63,454 nucleotides of DNA from Archaeoglobaceae archaeon (GCA_025057895.1 JANXEF010000001.1:1-63454), one strand, 5' to 3'. Positions 52,874 to 62,822 are shown, counted from the first letter of the stretch. Program-made: numbers and translations. The notes: generated by a model not told the origin, from the sequence alone.

Positions 52874-53824
52874 TTAGAAATGTGAATATCCTTTGAATAG
52901 AACCCTTTTTTCATCCAAATATACTCCAATTCCTCTTTCAACTCTCCCTATCTCCATACCAAATTCACTATCTTGAGCTGTGAAGAGGAGTTCATAATCT
53001 CCACCCCCATATAGAAAGAGTTCAATAGCTTTCTCTTCGTTTACGAAACGCGATAAGTGGTCTAAGCATATTTTTTCTTTTTCAAACACTATCTTCACTC
53101 TACTCGCATTTGCCATCAAATGTGCTGAAATTGCTAGGCTATCACTAATGTCTGTTATAGAATTTGCAAAATCTGCAATTCTGATTCCTTCCGAAATTCT
53201 TGGAATGGGTGTATAGAGGTTCTCAGCATAAGGAAGTTCTTCTCTATTACAACCTTTTTCAAGCATTTCAAGGCAAAGTTGGGCCTTACCAAGAGGACCA
53301 GTTATAAAAACTTTGTCTCCAGGTTTTGCACCCTTTCTTGTCAAAACTTTCTTAGTCACGCCCACTGCAAAACCTGAAATCGTGATAATCGGTGAAAAAT
53401 CTATATCTCCACCTGCAACTCTTACATCGAATCTTTTAGCCCATTCCTTAATTCCAAGCATTATTTTTCTAAAAAGCTCTTTATCTGGCTCTTTAATAGA
53501 TATTGAGTTGAGAAAGACCATTGGTTTTGCTCCACTTCCAGCGAGATCAGAAAGTGTAACTGCGACTATCATCTTTCCATACTCCTCAGGTTTCATGAAC
53601 TTTGGAAAGTCACTGATTTCGTTCACCGTATCACACGTAAAAACTAAGAAATCTGATCCATATCGAAGAAGGGCTGAATCGTGTTTTCCCGCGGGTACTT
53701 CAATTTTTTCTTCGCTGAACAACTCCTCAGCTATTTTAAGAAGTTCAAACTCTTTCATATGTCTTTGAAATGACGTATTTCTAGGGAAATCTTTTCTAAT
53801 CTTCTTTGCAATCCTTCTTAGCAT
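52874..53824 (-). CDS. thiL: Thiamine-monophosphate kinase (ThiL)
   Basis: The 316-residue protein is a ThiL/PurM-fold kinase: the N-terminal Asp-rich region (GKHDSALLRYGSDFLVFTCDTVNE), VAVTLSDLAGSGAKPM, RVAGGDID, and TDISDSLAISAH with LFLYGGGDYELLFTAQ. It makes thiamine diphosphate from the monophosphate. The start at 53824 has GGTGAT 6 nt upstream; without it the protein would start at Met-23 (53758) like many homologues. The 22-residue basic N-terminal extension is therefore either real or a start choice. The family assignment is firm. Confidence 0.9.
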   Translation of the reverse strand: MLRRIAKKIRKDFPRNTSFQRHMKEFELLKIAEELFSEEKIEVPAGKHDSALLRYGSDFLVFTCDTVNEISDFPKFMKPEEYGKMIVAVTLSDLAGSGAKPMVFLNSISIKEPDKELFRKIMLGIKEWAKRFDVRVAGGDIDFSPIITISGFAVGVTKKVLTRKGAKPGDKVFITGPLGKAQLCLEMLEKGCNREELPYAENLYTPIPRISEGIRIADFANSITDISDSLAISAHLMANASRVKIVFEKEKICLDHLSRFVNEEKAIELFLYGGGDYELLFTAQDSEFGMEIGRVERGIGVYLDEKRVLFKGYSHF

Positions 53825-53958
53825 TTTTTATCACCATGGCAAGATCTTACTCGGATTTCAAAACCTTTCCGATCTAATATTGAAAAAAATCAATCTTTAA
53901 AAAAGTTCTGTCGAAGTGATTATTAGAATATGAAAAAACCAAAAAACCTATCAAGGTT

Positions 53959-54615
53959 TCAATATAAAAATTCATCGATTCGAGCTCTCTCATACTCACA
54001 TAGCATTTTGCTAGTCACATAAAGACTAGTATAGCTTCTCTTTCCAATACTAACTGCTTTGAAATTTCCAAGTTTTTTAAGAGTACTTTCAAAGAAATCA
54101 CCATGTGGGAAAGCTCCTATGCATATGGCGATCTCATCTTTAAGCATCTCTTTTTCAAATTTTTCTCCACTTTCACTCAGTAAAATGACTTTTTTATCCT
54201 TTAGTATCTCGGACAAATTCAGCTCAACAATTTCGAGCAAAGTAATTCCATTCGCTTCAATTCTCCACTTTTTGAAAAGGTCTTCGATGAGACCAATAAA
54301 CCTGGCATAGTTCCTTGGTAATCTCGCCTCTCTTGCCACCTTTATTAGCAGATCTCCAATCGTATGAACATAGATTTCAAATGTTCTTAGTGGAGAGTCG
54401 AGAAGTAGAAGTAGACATTGATGTACTATCTCAGGCCTTCCTCTTTTCTCTTTGAATTTGAGTCCTCTAATTGCGAAGTGGTGTTTAGAGTCTTCAAGCA
54501 AAATCTCATTGACTTTCTTTTTTCTTCTCAATGCATCTGCTACAACCGCGGGATGATTAGATATCTCTTCAGGTACGATTTCGAGTGAAGCTTCTAGAAA
54601 GATGAAGGTGTCCAT
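53959..54615 (-). CDS. Nep1 (Emg1) rRNA pseudouridine N1-methyltransferase
   Basis: This 218-residue SPOUT-class enzyme methylates N1 of pseudouridine in 16S rRNA (E. coli position around 966 equivalent in the small subunit) in archaea and eukaryotes. Signatures: LEASLEIVP, EILLEDSKHHFAI, RGRPEIVHQCLLLLLDSPL, GAFPHGDF and the SPOUT knot SYTSLYVTSKMLCEYE. Full length. It lies downstream of the TIM-barrel gene in a run of minus-strand genes. Confidence 0.93.
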   Translation of the reverse strand: MDTFIFLEASLEIVPEEISNHPAVVADALRRKKKVNEILLEDSKHHFAIRGLKFKEKRGRPEIVHQCLLLLLDSPLRTFEIYVHTIGDLLIKVAREARLPRNYARFIGLIEDLFKKWRIEANGITLLEIVELNLSEILKDKKVILLSESGEKFEKEMLKDEIAICIGAFPHGDFFESTLKKLGNFKAVSIGKRSYTSLYVTSKMLCEYERARIDEFLY

Positions 54616-54655
54616 GTTCTAGATACGATTTGATATTTTAAAATTAACAAAAATC

Positions 54656-55465
54656 TTAGATTAAGGGTTTCAGAAGCTCGAAGCTCTTCTTTAAATCAAA
54701 AGAACTTGCAAATACTTTATTTTCAGTATCCTTCCAGAAAATCTCGAGTAACACGTATTTTGGTATTACTTTTTCTTTTAAAAGATACTTAAGTGTTTTG
54801 AAATCGATCTCACCTTTGCCGAGAGGGAGATGATCACACATAGAAGCAAAACTAAAATCGTGAACATGCATGACTAAAATTCTATTTGCGTACTTATTGC
54901 AGAAATCTATAAGCTCTCTTATATAATCTTTTCCCCATCGCTTTGCTTCGATTGCAAAATGCCCTAAGTCTAGAGTTATCTTGACATCTCCAACTATTAA
55001 CTCTTCCCCAAAAAGTGTGTTGTTTTCCAAGCAAACCTCAAAACCTGCATTTTTACCAATTTTAACAGCAAAGTTGATTGCTTTTTCAAGATTTTTTATT
55101 CCAATCTCACATATCTCTGGGAAAAGAAAAGTTGATGTGAGGTGAGATGCGTGAAAGTTGAAATAGAGAGTCTCGAATTTTTCTACAAATTTCAGGCACT
55201 TTTCAAGCACTTTCATTGAAGCTTTGAATATTTCTTCTCTTGGAGAAGCAAGCAAAATATCTAATGGAGCATGAAAAGCTGGATTTATCCCTGATTCCTT
55301 GATTACTTCTTTTAACTCCTCATTTTTTTCTGGAAACGGAAAATCTAGAGCAATTTCAAAATACTCAAATCCAATACCAAGAAACTCTTCTATTTTCTCA
55401 CGAAAAGGTCTATGTCCAAACCAAAACGAAGTTCCGATTTTCGTAGGCTTATTGCTCAATCTCAA
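54656..55465 (-). CDS. Xylose-isomerase-like TIM-barrel protein
   Basis: This protein of about 269 residues is of the AP-endonuclease-2/xylose isomerase superfamily (COG1082). Metal-binding residues are suggested by FEVCLENNT, ITLDLGHFAIEAKRW and ILVMHVHDFSF with a final Glu in LLEIFWK. Endonuclease IV or sugar epimerase action cannot be separated. Start is uncertain: the frame offers TTG codons at 55492, 55471, 55465 and 55459, behind GAGGAGAGGAG; I give 55465, about 7 nt after GGAG. It overlaps the JAMM gene. Confidence 0.75.
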   Translation of the reverse strand: MRLSNKPTKIGTSFWFGHRPFREKIEEFLGIGFEYFEIALDFPFPEKNEELKEVIKESGINPAFHAPLDILLASPREEIFKASMKVLEKCLKFVEKFETLYFNFHASHLTSTFLFPEICEIGIKNLEKAINFAVKIGKNAGFEVCLENNTLFGEELIVGDVKITLDLGHFAIEAKRWGKDYIRELIDFCNKYANRILVMHVHDFSFASMCDHLPLGKGEIDFKTLKYLLKEKVIPKYVLLEIFWKDTENKVFASSFDLKKSFELLKPLI

Positions 55466-55808
55466 TCTCAATCTCCTCTCCTCTTGAATCAAAACACTTC
55501 CAGTCTTTCATGGTAAACGGATAACAGACGATGATGTGAATTTTACCAAATTTTGTAAAAAAGTAAAAATCTTCCTCGCTTGGCTCACAGCATGGAGATG
55601 GATGGCTATGGACGGTTCCATAGATTCTTATTCCAATAGGTAACATGTCCAAATGAATCAAAGCTATCTCTTTACTGGAAATAGATGGAAGAAATATCAG
55701 CTCTTTGATAACTCCCTTATCGCCAGTTAACAATGCTATAAACTCATATGGATATGTCTCTTTTGCCGATTCGAGAATGGCTCTCAAAAGTTCTGATCTT
55801 ATTTTCAT
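55449..55808 (-). CDS. JAMM/MPN metalloprotease-like protein
   Basis: The 119-residue protein has a JAMM zinc motif: Glu at YEFIALLTG and HSHPSPCCEPSEEDFYFF (HxH, S, D spaced as E-x(n)-HxHx7SxxD). Archaeal JAMM proteins cleave isopeptides of SAMP-type ubiquitin-like modifiers or process sulfur carriers. It overlaps the LeuC gene by 4 nt and the TIM-barrel gene by about 17 nt. No SAMP gene was recognised in the window. Confidence 0.87.
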   Translation of the reverse strand: MKIRSELLRAILESAKETYPYEFIALLTGDKGVIKELIFLPSISSKEIALIHLDMLPIGIRIYGTVHSHPSPCCEPSEEDFYFFTKFGKIHIIVCYPFTMKDWKCFDSRGEEIEIEIEQ

Positions 55809-57052
55809 AAGAAATCTCTTGGATCAGCAATTTCACCTTTTATCGCACTAGCAACAGCTGTCGCTGGAGAAGATAAGTAAATCAGTGCGTCTGGATTTCC
55901 CATTCTACCTTTAAAATTCCTGTTCTGTGTTGAAACACAAACTTCACCATCAGCCGGAATTCCTTGATGAATGCCAACACATGCTCCACAGCCAGGTGGT
56001 AGAATTATTGCTCCAGCTTCAACGAGTATTGTGATTATCCCCTTTTCTATTGCTTTTAGATAAATTTTTCTGCTTGCTGGGGCGACTATAAACTTGACAT
56101 AATCTTTCACTTTTCTGCCTTTCAACATCTTTGAAGCTATCTCCAAATCTGAAAGTCTTCCATTTGTACAAGTGCCAAGAAAAACCTGATTTACAGGAGT
56201 TCCGATGACTTCTTCAACAGGTACGACTAAATCAACTTCATGCGGTTTAGCAACGACTGGTGAAACATTTGAAACATCGATAAAAATTTCTTTTTCATAA
56301 TTAGCATCTTTATCTGCTCTTAATTCTCTAAAATCGTTCTCTCTACCAAGTTCCGCAAGAAAAACTCTTGTATTCTTATCACTTTCGAAAATTCCTGCTT
56401 TTGCTCCGCATTCGATTGCCATGTTTGCAATTGTGAGTCTCTCCTCTACACTCATACTTTCTACAATATCGCCATGGAATTCCAGAGATTTGTAATCAGC
56501 TCCATCAACACCTATTCTACCTATCAAATAGAGGATCAGATCCTTGGCAAAAACTCCTCGCTGCATTTTACCTTCGAAAACAACTCTAAAACTCTCCGGT
56601 ACTCTGAACCAGTTCTTTCCAAGTGCCATAGCAACTGCTATGTCTGTAGAGCCCATACCAGTAGCGAAAGCCCCCATAGCTCCATAGGTACAGGTGTGAC
56701 TGTCAGCACCAACAATTAGCATTCCGGGTTTTACGAATTTTTCTACCATCAACTGATGTATTATTCCTTCACCTGGCGGATTAAAGTCTGCTCCGAACTC
56801 TTTTGCAAATTCATATATGAATTTCTGATCATTGCTAAGCTCCCTTCTAGGTGATGGGGCAGCATGATCTATGAAAAAGTGAGCCTTCTTTACAGACCTG
56901 AATATTCCAATCTCTTTTAGCTGTCTGATTGCAAGAGGTGCGGTCCCATCTTGCAATGCGATTTCATCGACATCAGCAATTACTATGTCTCCAGCATATG
57001 CATCTAATCCTGATTTATCGCTGAGAATTTTTTCTGAAAGTGTTTTACCCAT
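55805..57052 (-). CDS. 3-isopropylmalate/homoaconitate dehydratase, large subunit
   Basis: The 415-residue aconitase-family enzyme has the 4Fe-4S ligands Cys in LGTCTNGR and PGCGACVG, and the active-site VGADSHTCTYGAMGAFATGMGSTD. The short length matches the archaeal LeuC/HacA family, which isomerises isopropylmalate (Leu synthesis) or homocitrate/citramalate products. Together with ilvBN the window covers parts of branched-chain synthesis, but no small subunit (LeuD) is nearby. The exact substrate cannot be told from sequence alone. Confidence 0.9.
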   Translation of the reverse strand: MGKTLSEKILSDKSGLDAYAGDIVIADVDEIALQDGTAPLAIRQLKEIGIFRSVKKAHFFIDHAAPSPRRELSNDQKFIYEFAKEFGADFNPPGEGIIHQLMVEKFVKPGMLIVGADSHTCTYGAMGAFATGMGSTDIAVAMALGKNWFRVPESFRVVFEGKMQRGVFAKDLILYLIGRIGVDGADYKSLEFHGDIVESMSVEERLTIANMAIECGAKAGIFESDKNTRVFLAELGRENDFRELRADKDANYEKEIFIDVSNVSPVVAKPHEVDLVVPVEEVIGTPVNQVFLGTCTNGRLSDLEIASKMLKGRKVKDYVKFIVAPASRKIYLKAIEKGIITILVEAGAIILPPGCGACVGIHQGIPADGEVCVSTQNRNFKGRMGNPDALIYLSSPATAVASAIKGEIADPRDFL

Positions 57053-57077
57053 GCCTATTATTCAATCAACCTCTATT

Positions 57078-57767
57078 TTACTCTTTCTTTTTTCTTAACT
57101 CTCTCATTAAAGGTTCAACCATGAGTTTAGAAAACTGAACTACTCCTTCCCCCTCACCAACAATACCTATCATAGTGTGATCTACGAAAATAGCAAAAAT
57201 TTTGTTTGAGTCAAAGATTATGAGTCCATAAGCAAATTCAGCATTTCTATTCTTCGTTATGAGCTCATTGATCTCGTAAATTTCCCCCTTCAAGTTGCTA
57301 ACATTTGAAGAAATAACGATTAATCTGCATTTTGTTCTGGAAAGAATTTCTCTTATTTCTGGTTTTAGGTAAGAAATCAGAACAACTATTTCCTCTCTCG
57401 AAGAGTTTACTAGTTCCTCAAGTTTTTCTAGCACAGCTTTTCCACGGTAAAGTTTTACAACTTCTATTTCTTCATCACTTCTCAGTTTTGAGAATTCTTC
57501 ACGAAGCAAATCTAGATTTTCTTTGGCTTTTCTCGTAAGTATTGAAATCATTTCCTCAGTTGATATAGTCCTGAACTTTGCAGGCTTTCCGATCTCCTCA
57601 ACAAAACCCTTTGCTTTTAAACTTGCCATTACATCATAAACAGAGGTTCTCGGAATTCCGCTTATCTCAGCTATTTCTCTTGCGGTAAGTACTCCCTTAG
57701 CTAAAAGGGTTGCAATTACTTTCGCTTCGTACTCTGTGAATCCGAAAGATTTCAAAACTTCGATCAT
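57078..57767 (-). CDS. TrmB-family transcription regulator
   Basis: The 229-residue protein has an N-terminal winged helix (MIEVLKSFGFTEYEAKVIATLLAKGVLTAREIAEISGIPRTSVYDVMASLKAKGFVEE in part) typical of TrmB, followed by a coiled part and a C-terminal effector-like domain (about 110-229) with EIVVLISYLKPEIREIL. It would sense a small molecule, often a sugar, and repress or activate. It is 25 nt from the LeuC/HacA gene on the same strand and divergent from the exported gene, so either may be a target. Confidence 0.85.
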   Translation of the reverse strand: MIEVLKSFGFTEYEAKVIATLLAKGVLTAREIAEISGIPRTSVYDVMASLKAKGFVEEIGKPAKFRTISTEEMISILTRKAKENLDLLREEFSKLRSDEEIEVVKLYRGKAVLEKLEELVNSSREEIVVLISYLKPEIREILSRTKCRLIVISSNVSNLKGEIYEINELITKNRNAEFAYGLIIFDSNKIFAIFVDHTMIGIVGEGEGVVQFSKLMVEPLMRELRKKKE

Positions 57768-57832
57768 CCAAAAAGGACAACAAAGAAAAAATTTAAATAC
57801 TTTTCGTCATTAGTGCTACGACAGGTGAAAAG

Positions 57833-59614
57833 ATGAGAAAAATGGTTTTCATATGTTTGTTGCTCCTAATACTTCCAGTTTCTGCTCTAAACTACGAAAG
57901 AGAACCCAAGGTGGAAATAGTAAGTATAAGCTATTTAGATCCACAAAAAGGGATAACAACACCAATTAGTTCGAATTACATTGATAGAGGGGAAAAAATC
58001 CTAGTAGTGACTATTTATAATTCTGCAGTAAGAGAAAAAGTTGAATACTCAGATATTCAAGAATCTCTTTTCTTTAACTCTCGAGAAGAAATGCTCTTCA
58101 CAGCTTATAATGTAGAGATAGAGCTCGAAGGATGTGAAGCTGTTAAAGTAAAAACAGAAAAGATCAGATTACCAGCACTACCATCTATGCATACCTTAAC
58201 AATTTATTTCCCTGTAGAAATAATTTCTGGTGATGAAGTTGAACTCAAACTCAAACTTCGATATGAGGTCATAGAAAGTCTCAGACATATTTCAATTTTC
58301 GGCCAATTCCAGCGCCCAGTAGAGAATACAACAATTTTCAACACTTCCACAGGGTTACCTCAGTCGATTACTTGGAGATATCAAATCGAGATGCCAACCC
58401 ATAGATACGAACTTCAGTACGTGATCAAAGAGATGGAGATTCCGATAAAACTTTTCATAGAAAAAAAAGATGTAATTCCTGAAGTTAGACTTTTGAGATC
58501 CGATAAACTGATAGCTGGTGGAAAAGGTGCTTTTGAAGTTGAGATAAAGAACATAGGTAAAAAAAGTGCAAAGAATGCATATGCAGTTCTAGAAATCCCC
58601 AAAACTCAAAAAGTTGATACAACAGCTATGGCTGCTACGATGTTTCCATTTTCATTATCATATGCAATGCCTCCCATGGATTCTTCAACCTCTAATTCAC
58701 AAACAAGCTATTTTCTAGGAGATTTAAAGCCGGGAGACTTTGCAATAGCGAGTTTTCACGTAACTTTCGAAGTTCCCCATGGTGGTGTTTACCCTGTTAA
58801 ACTAAAATTAATCTACACTGATGAATATGGAAATCTAAAAGAGAGTGATCCCGTTTCTTTTGGTCTTGAGGTACTATCAAAGCCAAAAATAAAAGTAAAA
58901 TTAGTTGAAAGCAGTTTATATGTAAATTCAAAAGGAGACGTGTCGGTCAAAATGGTTTCAAATTCTGATCTAAAAGATGCTTCAGCACGAATTTTAGTGA
59001 ACTCTCCTCTTTCAGCATTGAGTTCTGAGTGTTATATTGGAGATGTTAAAGCAGGAGAGGATTTTATAGCGATTTTTAGATTAAGAGCTTCAAGCGAAGC
59101 TAAAGCAACGAATTATCCTGCAGACATATATGTGAAATTCAAAATAAACGATGATTTCGCTGAAAGTGATGTTGTCAGAATAGGAATTGAGGTCCAGCAA
59201 GAAGTTGAATTCGAAGTTCTAGGAATTTCTGAGATATTTGCTGGAGAGGAGAAGATATTAACTTTTAATGTTAAAAATACTGGAAATGCTGAAGTAAAAG
59301 ATGCAACGGCAAGAATAGTGATTGTGGCCCCTTTTTCATCGTCAGACGACACTGCTTTCATTGGGAACCTAAAAGCAGGAGAGATTGCGAGTGCAAGTTT
59401 CAAGATTTCTGTTGACAAAGATGCAACACCAAAGCTCTATGCTCTGAATCTTGAAGTAAAATATAGAGCTGAAAATGGAGAATGGATTGTAAGCAAGCCA
59501 ACAAAAGCAATAATCAATGTAAAAGCTCCTCCACTGAACTACCTAATCTACCTAGTTGTTATAATTATTTTAGTTGTTGGAATCGCTTATTACATAAGAA
59601 AAAGAATGAAATGA
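57833..59614 (+). CDS. Exported membrane-anchored CARDB/S-layer-like protein (COG1361)
   Basis: The 593-residue protein has an N-terminal signal peptide (MVFICLLLLILPVSA), about 540 residues of extracellular beta-rich repeats, and one C-terminal membrane anchor (YLIYLVVIIILVVGIAYYI) followed by a basic tail. At least three CARDB-like repeats are seen, with SKGDVSVKMVSNSDL, GEEKILTFNVKNTGNAEVKDATARI and GGKGAFEVEIKNIGKKSAKNAYA and FLGDLKPGD-type ends. RBS AGGTGA precedes the ATG. Its stop overlaps the RND start (ATGA), suggesting both make one surface complex. Confidence 0.82.
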   Translation: MRKMVFICLLLLILPVSALNYEREPKVEIVSISYLDPQKGITTPISSNYIDRGEKILVVTIYNSAVREKVEYSDIQESLFFNSREEMLFTAYNVEIELEGCEAVKVKTEKIRLPALPSMHTLTIYFPVEIISGDEVELKLKLRYEVIESLRHISIFGQFQRPVENTTIFNTSTGLPQSITWRYQIEMPTHRYELQYVIKEMEIPIKLFIEKKDVIPEVRLLRSDKLIAGGKGAFEVEIKNIGKKSAKNAYAVLEIPKTQKVDTTAMAATMFPFSLSYAMPPMDSSTSNSQTSYFLGDLKPGDFAIASFHVTFEVPHGGVYPVKLKLIYTDEYGNLKESDPVSFGLEVLSKPKIKVKLVESSLYVNSKGDVSVKMVSNSDLKDASARILVNSPLSALSSECYIGDVKAGEDFIAIFRLRASSEAKATNYPADIYVKFKINDDFAESDVVRIGIEVQQEVEFEVLGISEIFAGEEKILTFNVKNTGNAEVKDATARIVIVAPFSSSDDTAFIGNLKAGEIASASFKISVDKDATPKLYALNLEVKYRAENGEWIVSKPTKAIINVKAPPLNYLIYLVVIIILVVGIAYYIRKRMK

Positions 59615-61770
59615 AGATTGGAGAGACGGCTATAAAAAAACCAGGAATCGTTCTAATTTTTACAGGAATTATTATAATTATCTCAATGATTTCGGCGATA
59701 AATGTCGAGATGATTTCAGGCATAGATTCTTTCTTTGCCAAAGAAAACAAGGCATATCAGAATTACAAAATATATGAAAAAAATTTTCAACGTGTAACTG
59801 GGGCAATTTTCATCCTTTTGAAAGGTGATGATGTCATAAGCTATGAAAGCTTTGAATACATGCTAAAACTTGGAGAGGAGATTGAAAAAATAGAAGGTGT
59901 TGAAAAAGTAACTTCACCAGCATCAATTCTAGAAGAGAGTATTGGTTACATACCATCAGATGAAATGCTGCTGAAAGATTTGAGTGATAGATTTTTCACA
60001 GACTTAATTCCAAAACCAACTTTAGCTATGTTAATGATTGAAGTTTTACCTGCTGAAGCAAAAAAGCAAGAAGAGATTGCAAAGAATATAGAAACAAAGA
60101 TTAGATCGATTGAAGCTCCATCGGGATTTACGATTGAGATAACAGGTTCTCCTGTTCTCGGTTATCAGATAAAAAGCGAAATAATGGAAAGTCTAAGAAC
60201 TACAATGATGACATCGATACTCCTAATGATACTATTTCTCGTTGTTACTTTCAGTGGGGTTGTAAGAAAAAAGGTGACAACTCTTCTTCCTTTGCTCATC
60301 TCTGTATCAGCAGTAATAATAACCTATGGACTTATGCCAGTATTTGGCATTCCGCTCTCAGAGCACACAAATGGAGCCTTACCAATGCTAATCGGACTCT
60401 CGATAGAGTATGCAGTTCAAATTCAAAACAGATTTGAAGAAGAAATAAGAAAACATGGAGTTGACGAAGCACTTAAATTATCGATTAGTAGAACTGGTAG
60501 AGCTCTTAGTTTAGCATTTCTCACAACTGCGATAGGCTTTCTTTCAATGCTATCAGCCGGAGTTCCTGCAATGTCTTGGTTTGGAATTATTTCAACGATT
60601 GGTCTCTTGATTGCTCTAATTTTAAGTCTAACTTTTCTCCCAGCAATATTGAAATTGATCGAAGGGAGAAGGGTTGAAAGAAAAGAAATAGAAAAGATCC
60701 CAAAGCTTGAAAAAGGACTTTCAATCATTTCAAATCTAACAGCAAATAGACCTTTTGGAATTCTTGTTTTTGCAATCTTCATCTGTGGATTTGGTTTTTA
60801 CGTTTCTCCAATGATAGAACTCGAAACGAATTACAATAAGTACATTCCCCAGGAATTACCAGCGATTCAGAAATTTAGAGAACTCGAAGAGATCGCTGGA
60901 GGACAAACAATCTATACACTAGTCCTTGAAACTAATGGAGTAGATACAAAGATCATCAAAGAAGCTGATGGGCTTGCTGAATTCATATCAAAAAGCGTAA
61001 CTTCAGTTTATTCACATCAGTCCCCAAAATCATTGGTAGATAGCTATGGTTCTCTAGAAAAGATTCCAGAAGGATATTTGAGTAAATTCATTTCTGGAAG
61101 TACTATAGCTGTCCATCTCTATTCAACAGCAAATGGTTACGAGGAGTTCAAGAGAACCATGGAATCGATTGAAAAGAGTGCAAAATTCTATGGATGGGAT
61201 GGTGAAATCTTTATAACAGGTCAACCAGTGCTATATTCCGAAATAGGAACTATAATGATCGAGAGTCAAACAAAAATGACATTTGTGGCTTATTTAACTA
61301 TTTTGATTTTACTCTTGGGAATATACAAGTCGATAAGGAAATCCATAGTTCCTCTGATTGCTATTACAACCGTAATTGGAATTATGAATACAGTCATGTT
61401 TCTATCAGGAGTTAAGCAGACGATGGTTTCAATAGCTCTTAATTCGATCGTTCTTGGGCTAGGAATAGACTTCTCAATAATGATAACTGAAAGATACTTT
61501 GAAGAAAGACAAAAAGTGTCTGAAATAGAGGCTGTAAGACGCGCAATAGAGAAAACAGGAAAAGCGACTACTACTTCTGCACTAGCAATGATAGGTGGAT
61601 TTGGATCACTGATGACTTCTACTTTCCCCATTATGAGAGATTTTGGATTTCTCGCGCTAGTAGCTATCTCTTTCAGTCTTCTAGCAGCTTTTACAGTAGT
61701 TCCAGCCTTTCTAATGATAACAGAAAAAGTTACGAGAAAATTAGGTTTGAGAATTACAAGTATTAAATAG
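59611..61770 (+). CDS. RND-superfamily transporter (SSD/MmpL-like)
   Basis: The protein of about 719 residues has twelve predicted membrane helices in two halves, each with a large exterior loop after the first helix: first loop about 35-190, second about 410-560. Conserved membrane region after each: PLLISVSAVIITYGLMPVFG, GLSIEYAVQIQNRFEEE and VLGLGIDFSIMITERYFEE. The GLSIEYAV and GLGIDFSI motifs with central Glu/Asp are typical of the proton-coupled archaeal RND/patched-like family. It is coupled to the exported protein upstream (ATG inside its stop). The substrate is probably a lipid or hydrophobic compound. Confidence 0.88.
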   Translation: MKIGETAIKKPGIVLIFTGIIIIISMISAINVEMISGIDSFFAKENKAYQNYKIYEKNFQRVTGAIFILLKGDDVISYESFEYMLKLGEEIEKIEGVEKVTSPASILEESIGYIPSDEMLLKDLSDRFFTDLIPKPTLAMLMIEVLPAEAKKQEEIAKNIETKIRSIEAPSGFTIEITGSPVLGYQIKSEIMESLRTTMMTSILLMILFLVVTFSGVVRKKVTTLLPLLISVSAVIITYGLMPVFGIPLSEHTNGALPMLIGLSIEYAVQIQNRFEEEIRKHGVDEALKLSISRTGRALSLAFLTTAIGFLSMLSAGVPAMSWFGIISTIGLLIALILSLTFLPAILKLIEGRRVERKEIEKIPKLEKGLSIISNLTANRPFGILVFAIFICGFGFYVSPMIELETNYNKYIPQELPAIQKFRELEEIAGGQTIYTLVLETNGVDTKIIKEADGLAEFISKSVTSVYSHQSPKSLVDSYGSLEKIPEGYLSKFISGSTIAVHLYSTANGYEEFKRTMESIEKSAKFYGWDGEIFITGQPVLYSEIGTIMIESQTKMTFVAYLTILILLLGIYKSIRKSIVPLIAITTVIGIMNTVMFLSGVKQTMVSIALNSIVLGLGIDFSIMITERYFEERQKVSEIEAVRRAIEKTGKATTTSALAMIGGFGSLMTSTFPIMRDFGFLALVAISFSLLAAFTVVPAFLMITEKVTRKLGLRITSIK

Positions 61771-61823
61771 ATTTATTTTAATAATTTATTTTTAATTTAA
61801 AATTTCAAAGTTCTTTTAAGATT

Positions 61824-62714
61824 TCATTCGATTTGGATTTCATCGATTTCAAGGTAATTTTTTAATCCAAGCAGAAAATCGAACTCCTGTGGAGTTATGA
61901 TCGGCCTTTTGAACCTAATATAATCATCGTAGCTAACTCTTGGACAAGCTGTGTTTACATAAAAATCGAAGGGTAAATTTTCGAGTTTTTCTGGAGTTAT
62001 CTCGCTGATGTAGACAACTATCGCCCTCAAACCATACTCTTTAGCTTTTCTTTTAATTTCTTCAGCAATTTTTAATCTCTTTTGTCCAGGTTTGGTTGAA
62101 ACGAGAATTCCTAGATTTTTTAGTCCAACACATCTGGAAATTTGAATATATCTCTCCCTGATGAAATCTTCAACTTTTACTTCTATTAATTCAAAGTTGA
62201 ATGGATTTAGGGCATACACTCTTCTTCCAGAGTATATAACTGCTCCCTTCGCATGAAAAATACCATCTCCAATGAAAACTATCGCCTCTGCTTTTGAGTC
62301 TTTGATCACAGAATAATCGCAACCAACCACTAGCCCCAGGTACTCACTTCTCTTCCCCTTTTTCAATTCTACATTGAAACCAAATTTTTCTAAGTTCTCT
62401 TTAATTTCGGGAAGTTTATGACAATACTGTGCAGTTGAAATTAGTGCAATTCTCTTTTCTTTTAATTTTTTGAGACTTTCACATATCTTTTTCACGTCGT
62501 AATCTAGAAAGTAGGGTACATAAACTACCTTTTCGATTTTCAAAATGCTCGTATGAGCGTAATGGTATAGGATATCGACATCTTCAAGTAAGTCAAAATC
62601 TATATCACAAGCCCCAAAACAGCTCTCTCCACTCAAAATCACATCTCCTAGTTTTTCACATATCTCTATTGCCCTCTTTTTCAATCCATCAGGTAACTGA
62701 ACTCCGATTCGCAT
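61824..62714 (-). CDS. dph2: Dph2, diphthamide biosynthesis enzyme
   Basis: The 296-residue noncanonical radical SAM enzyme forms the first bond of diphthamide on EF-2. The three Cys that bind its 4Fe-4S cluster lie in separate motifs: GESCFGACDID (Cys), VVGCDYSVI and VNTACPRVSYDDY. Full length, archaeal type. The gene is convergent to the RND gene and divergent from the phosphorylase. Confidence 0.93.
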   Translation of the reverse strand: MRIGVQLPDGLKKRAIEICEKLGDVILSGESCFGACDIDFDLLEDVDILYHYAHTSILKIEKVVYVPYFLDYDVKKICESLKKLKEKRIALISTAQYCHKLPEIKENLEKFGFNVELKKGKRSEYLGLVVGCDYSVIKDSKAEAIVFIGDGIFHAKGAVIYSGRRVYALNPFNFELIEVKVEDFIRERYIQISRCVGLKNLGILVSTKPGQKRLKIAEEIKRKAKEYGLRAIVVYISEITPEKLENLPFDFYVNTACPRVSYDDYIRFKRPIITPQEFDFLLGLKNYLEIDEIQIE

Positions 62715-62814
62715 TGTAGAAGATCTTTGTTCTAAATTTTAAGCTTTGTCTGTAAAGAGTATTCAAAAAATTTTAAAAAAATTAAAAAAAATTCAACAAA
62801 CTAGCGAAAAAAGG

Positions 62815-62822
62815 TTAATATT
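62815..62822 (+). promoter_or_regulatory. TATA box of the phosphorylase gene (leaderless)
   Basis: TTAATATT is centred 26 nt before the ATG at 62844, placing transcription start at the start codon. Confidence 0.45.

Noticed and set aside
59482-59610. Extended start of the RND transporter
   Set aside because: The extra 43 codons overlap the membrane anchor of the upstream gene in another frame; the ATGA at 59611 is the typical coupled start.
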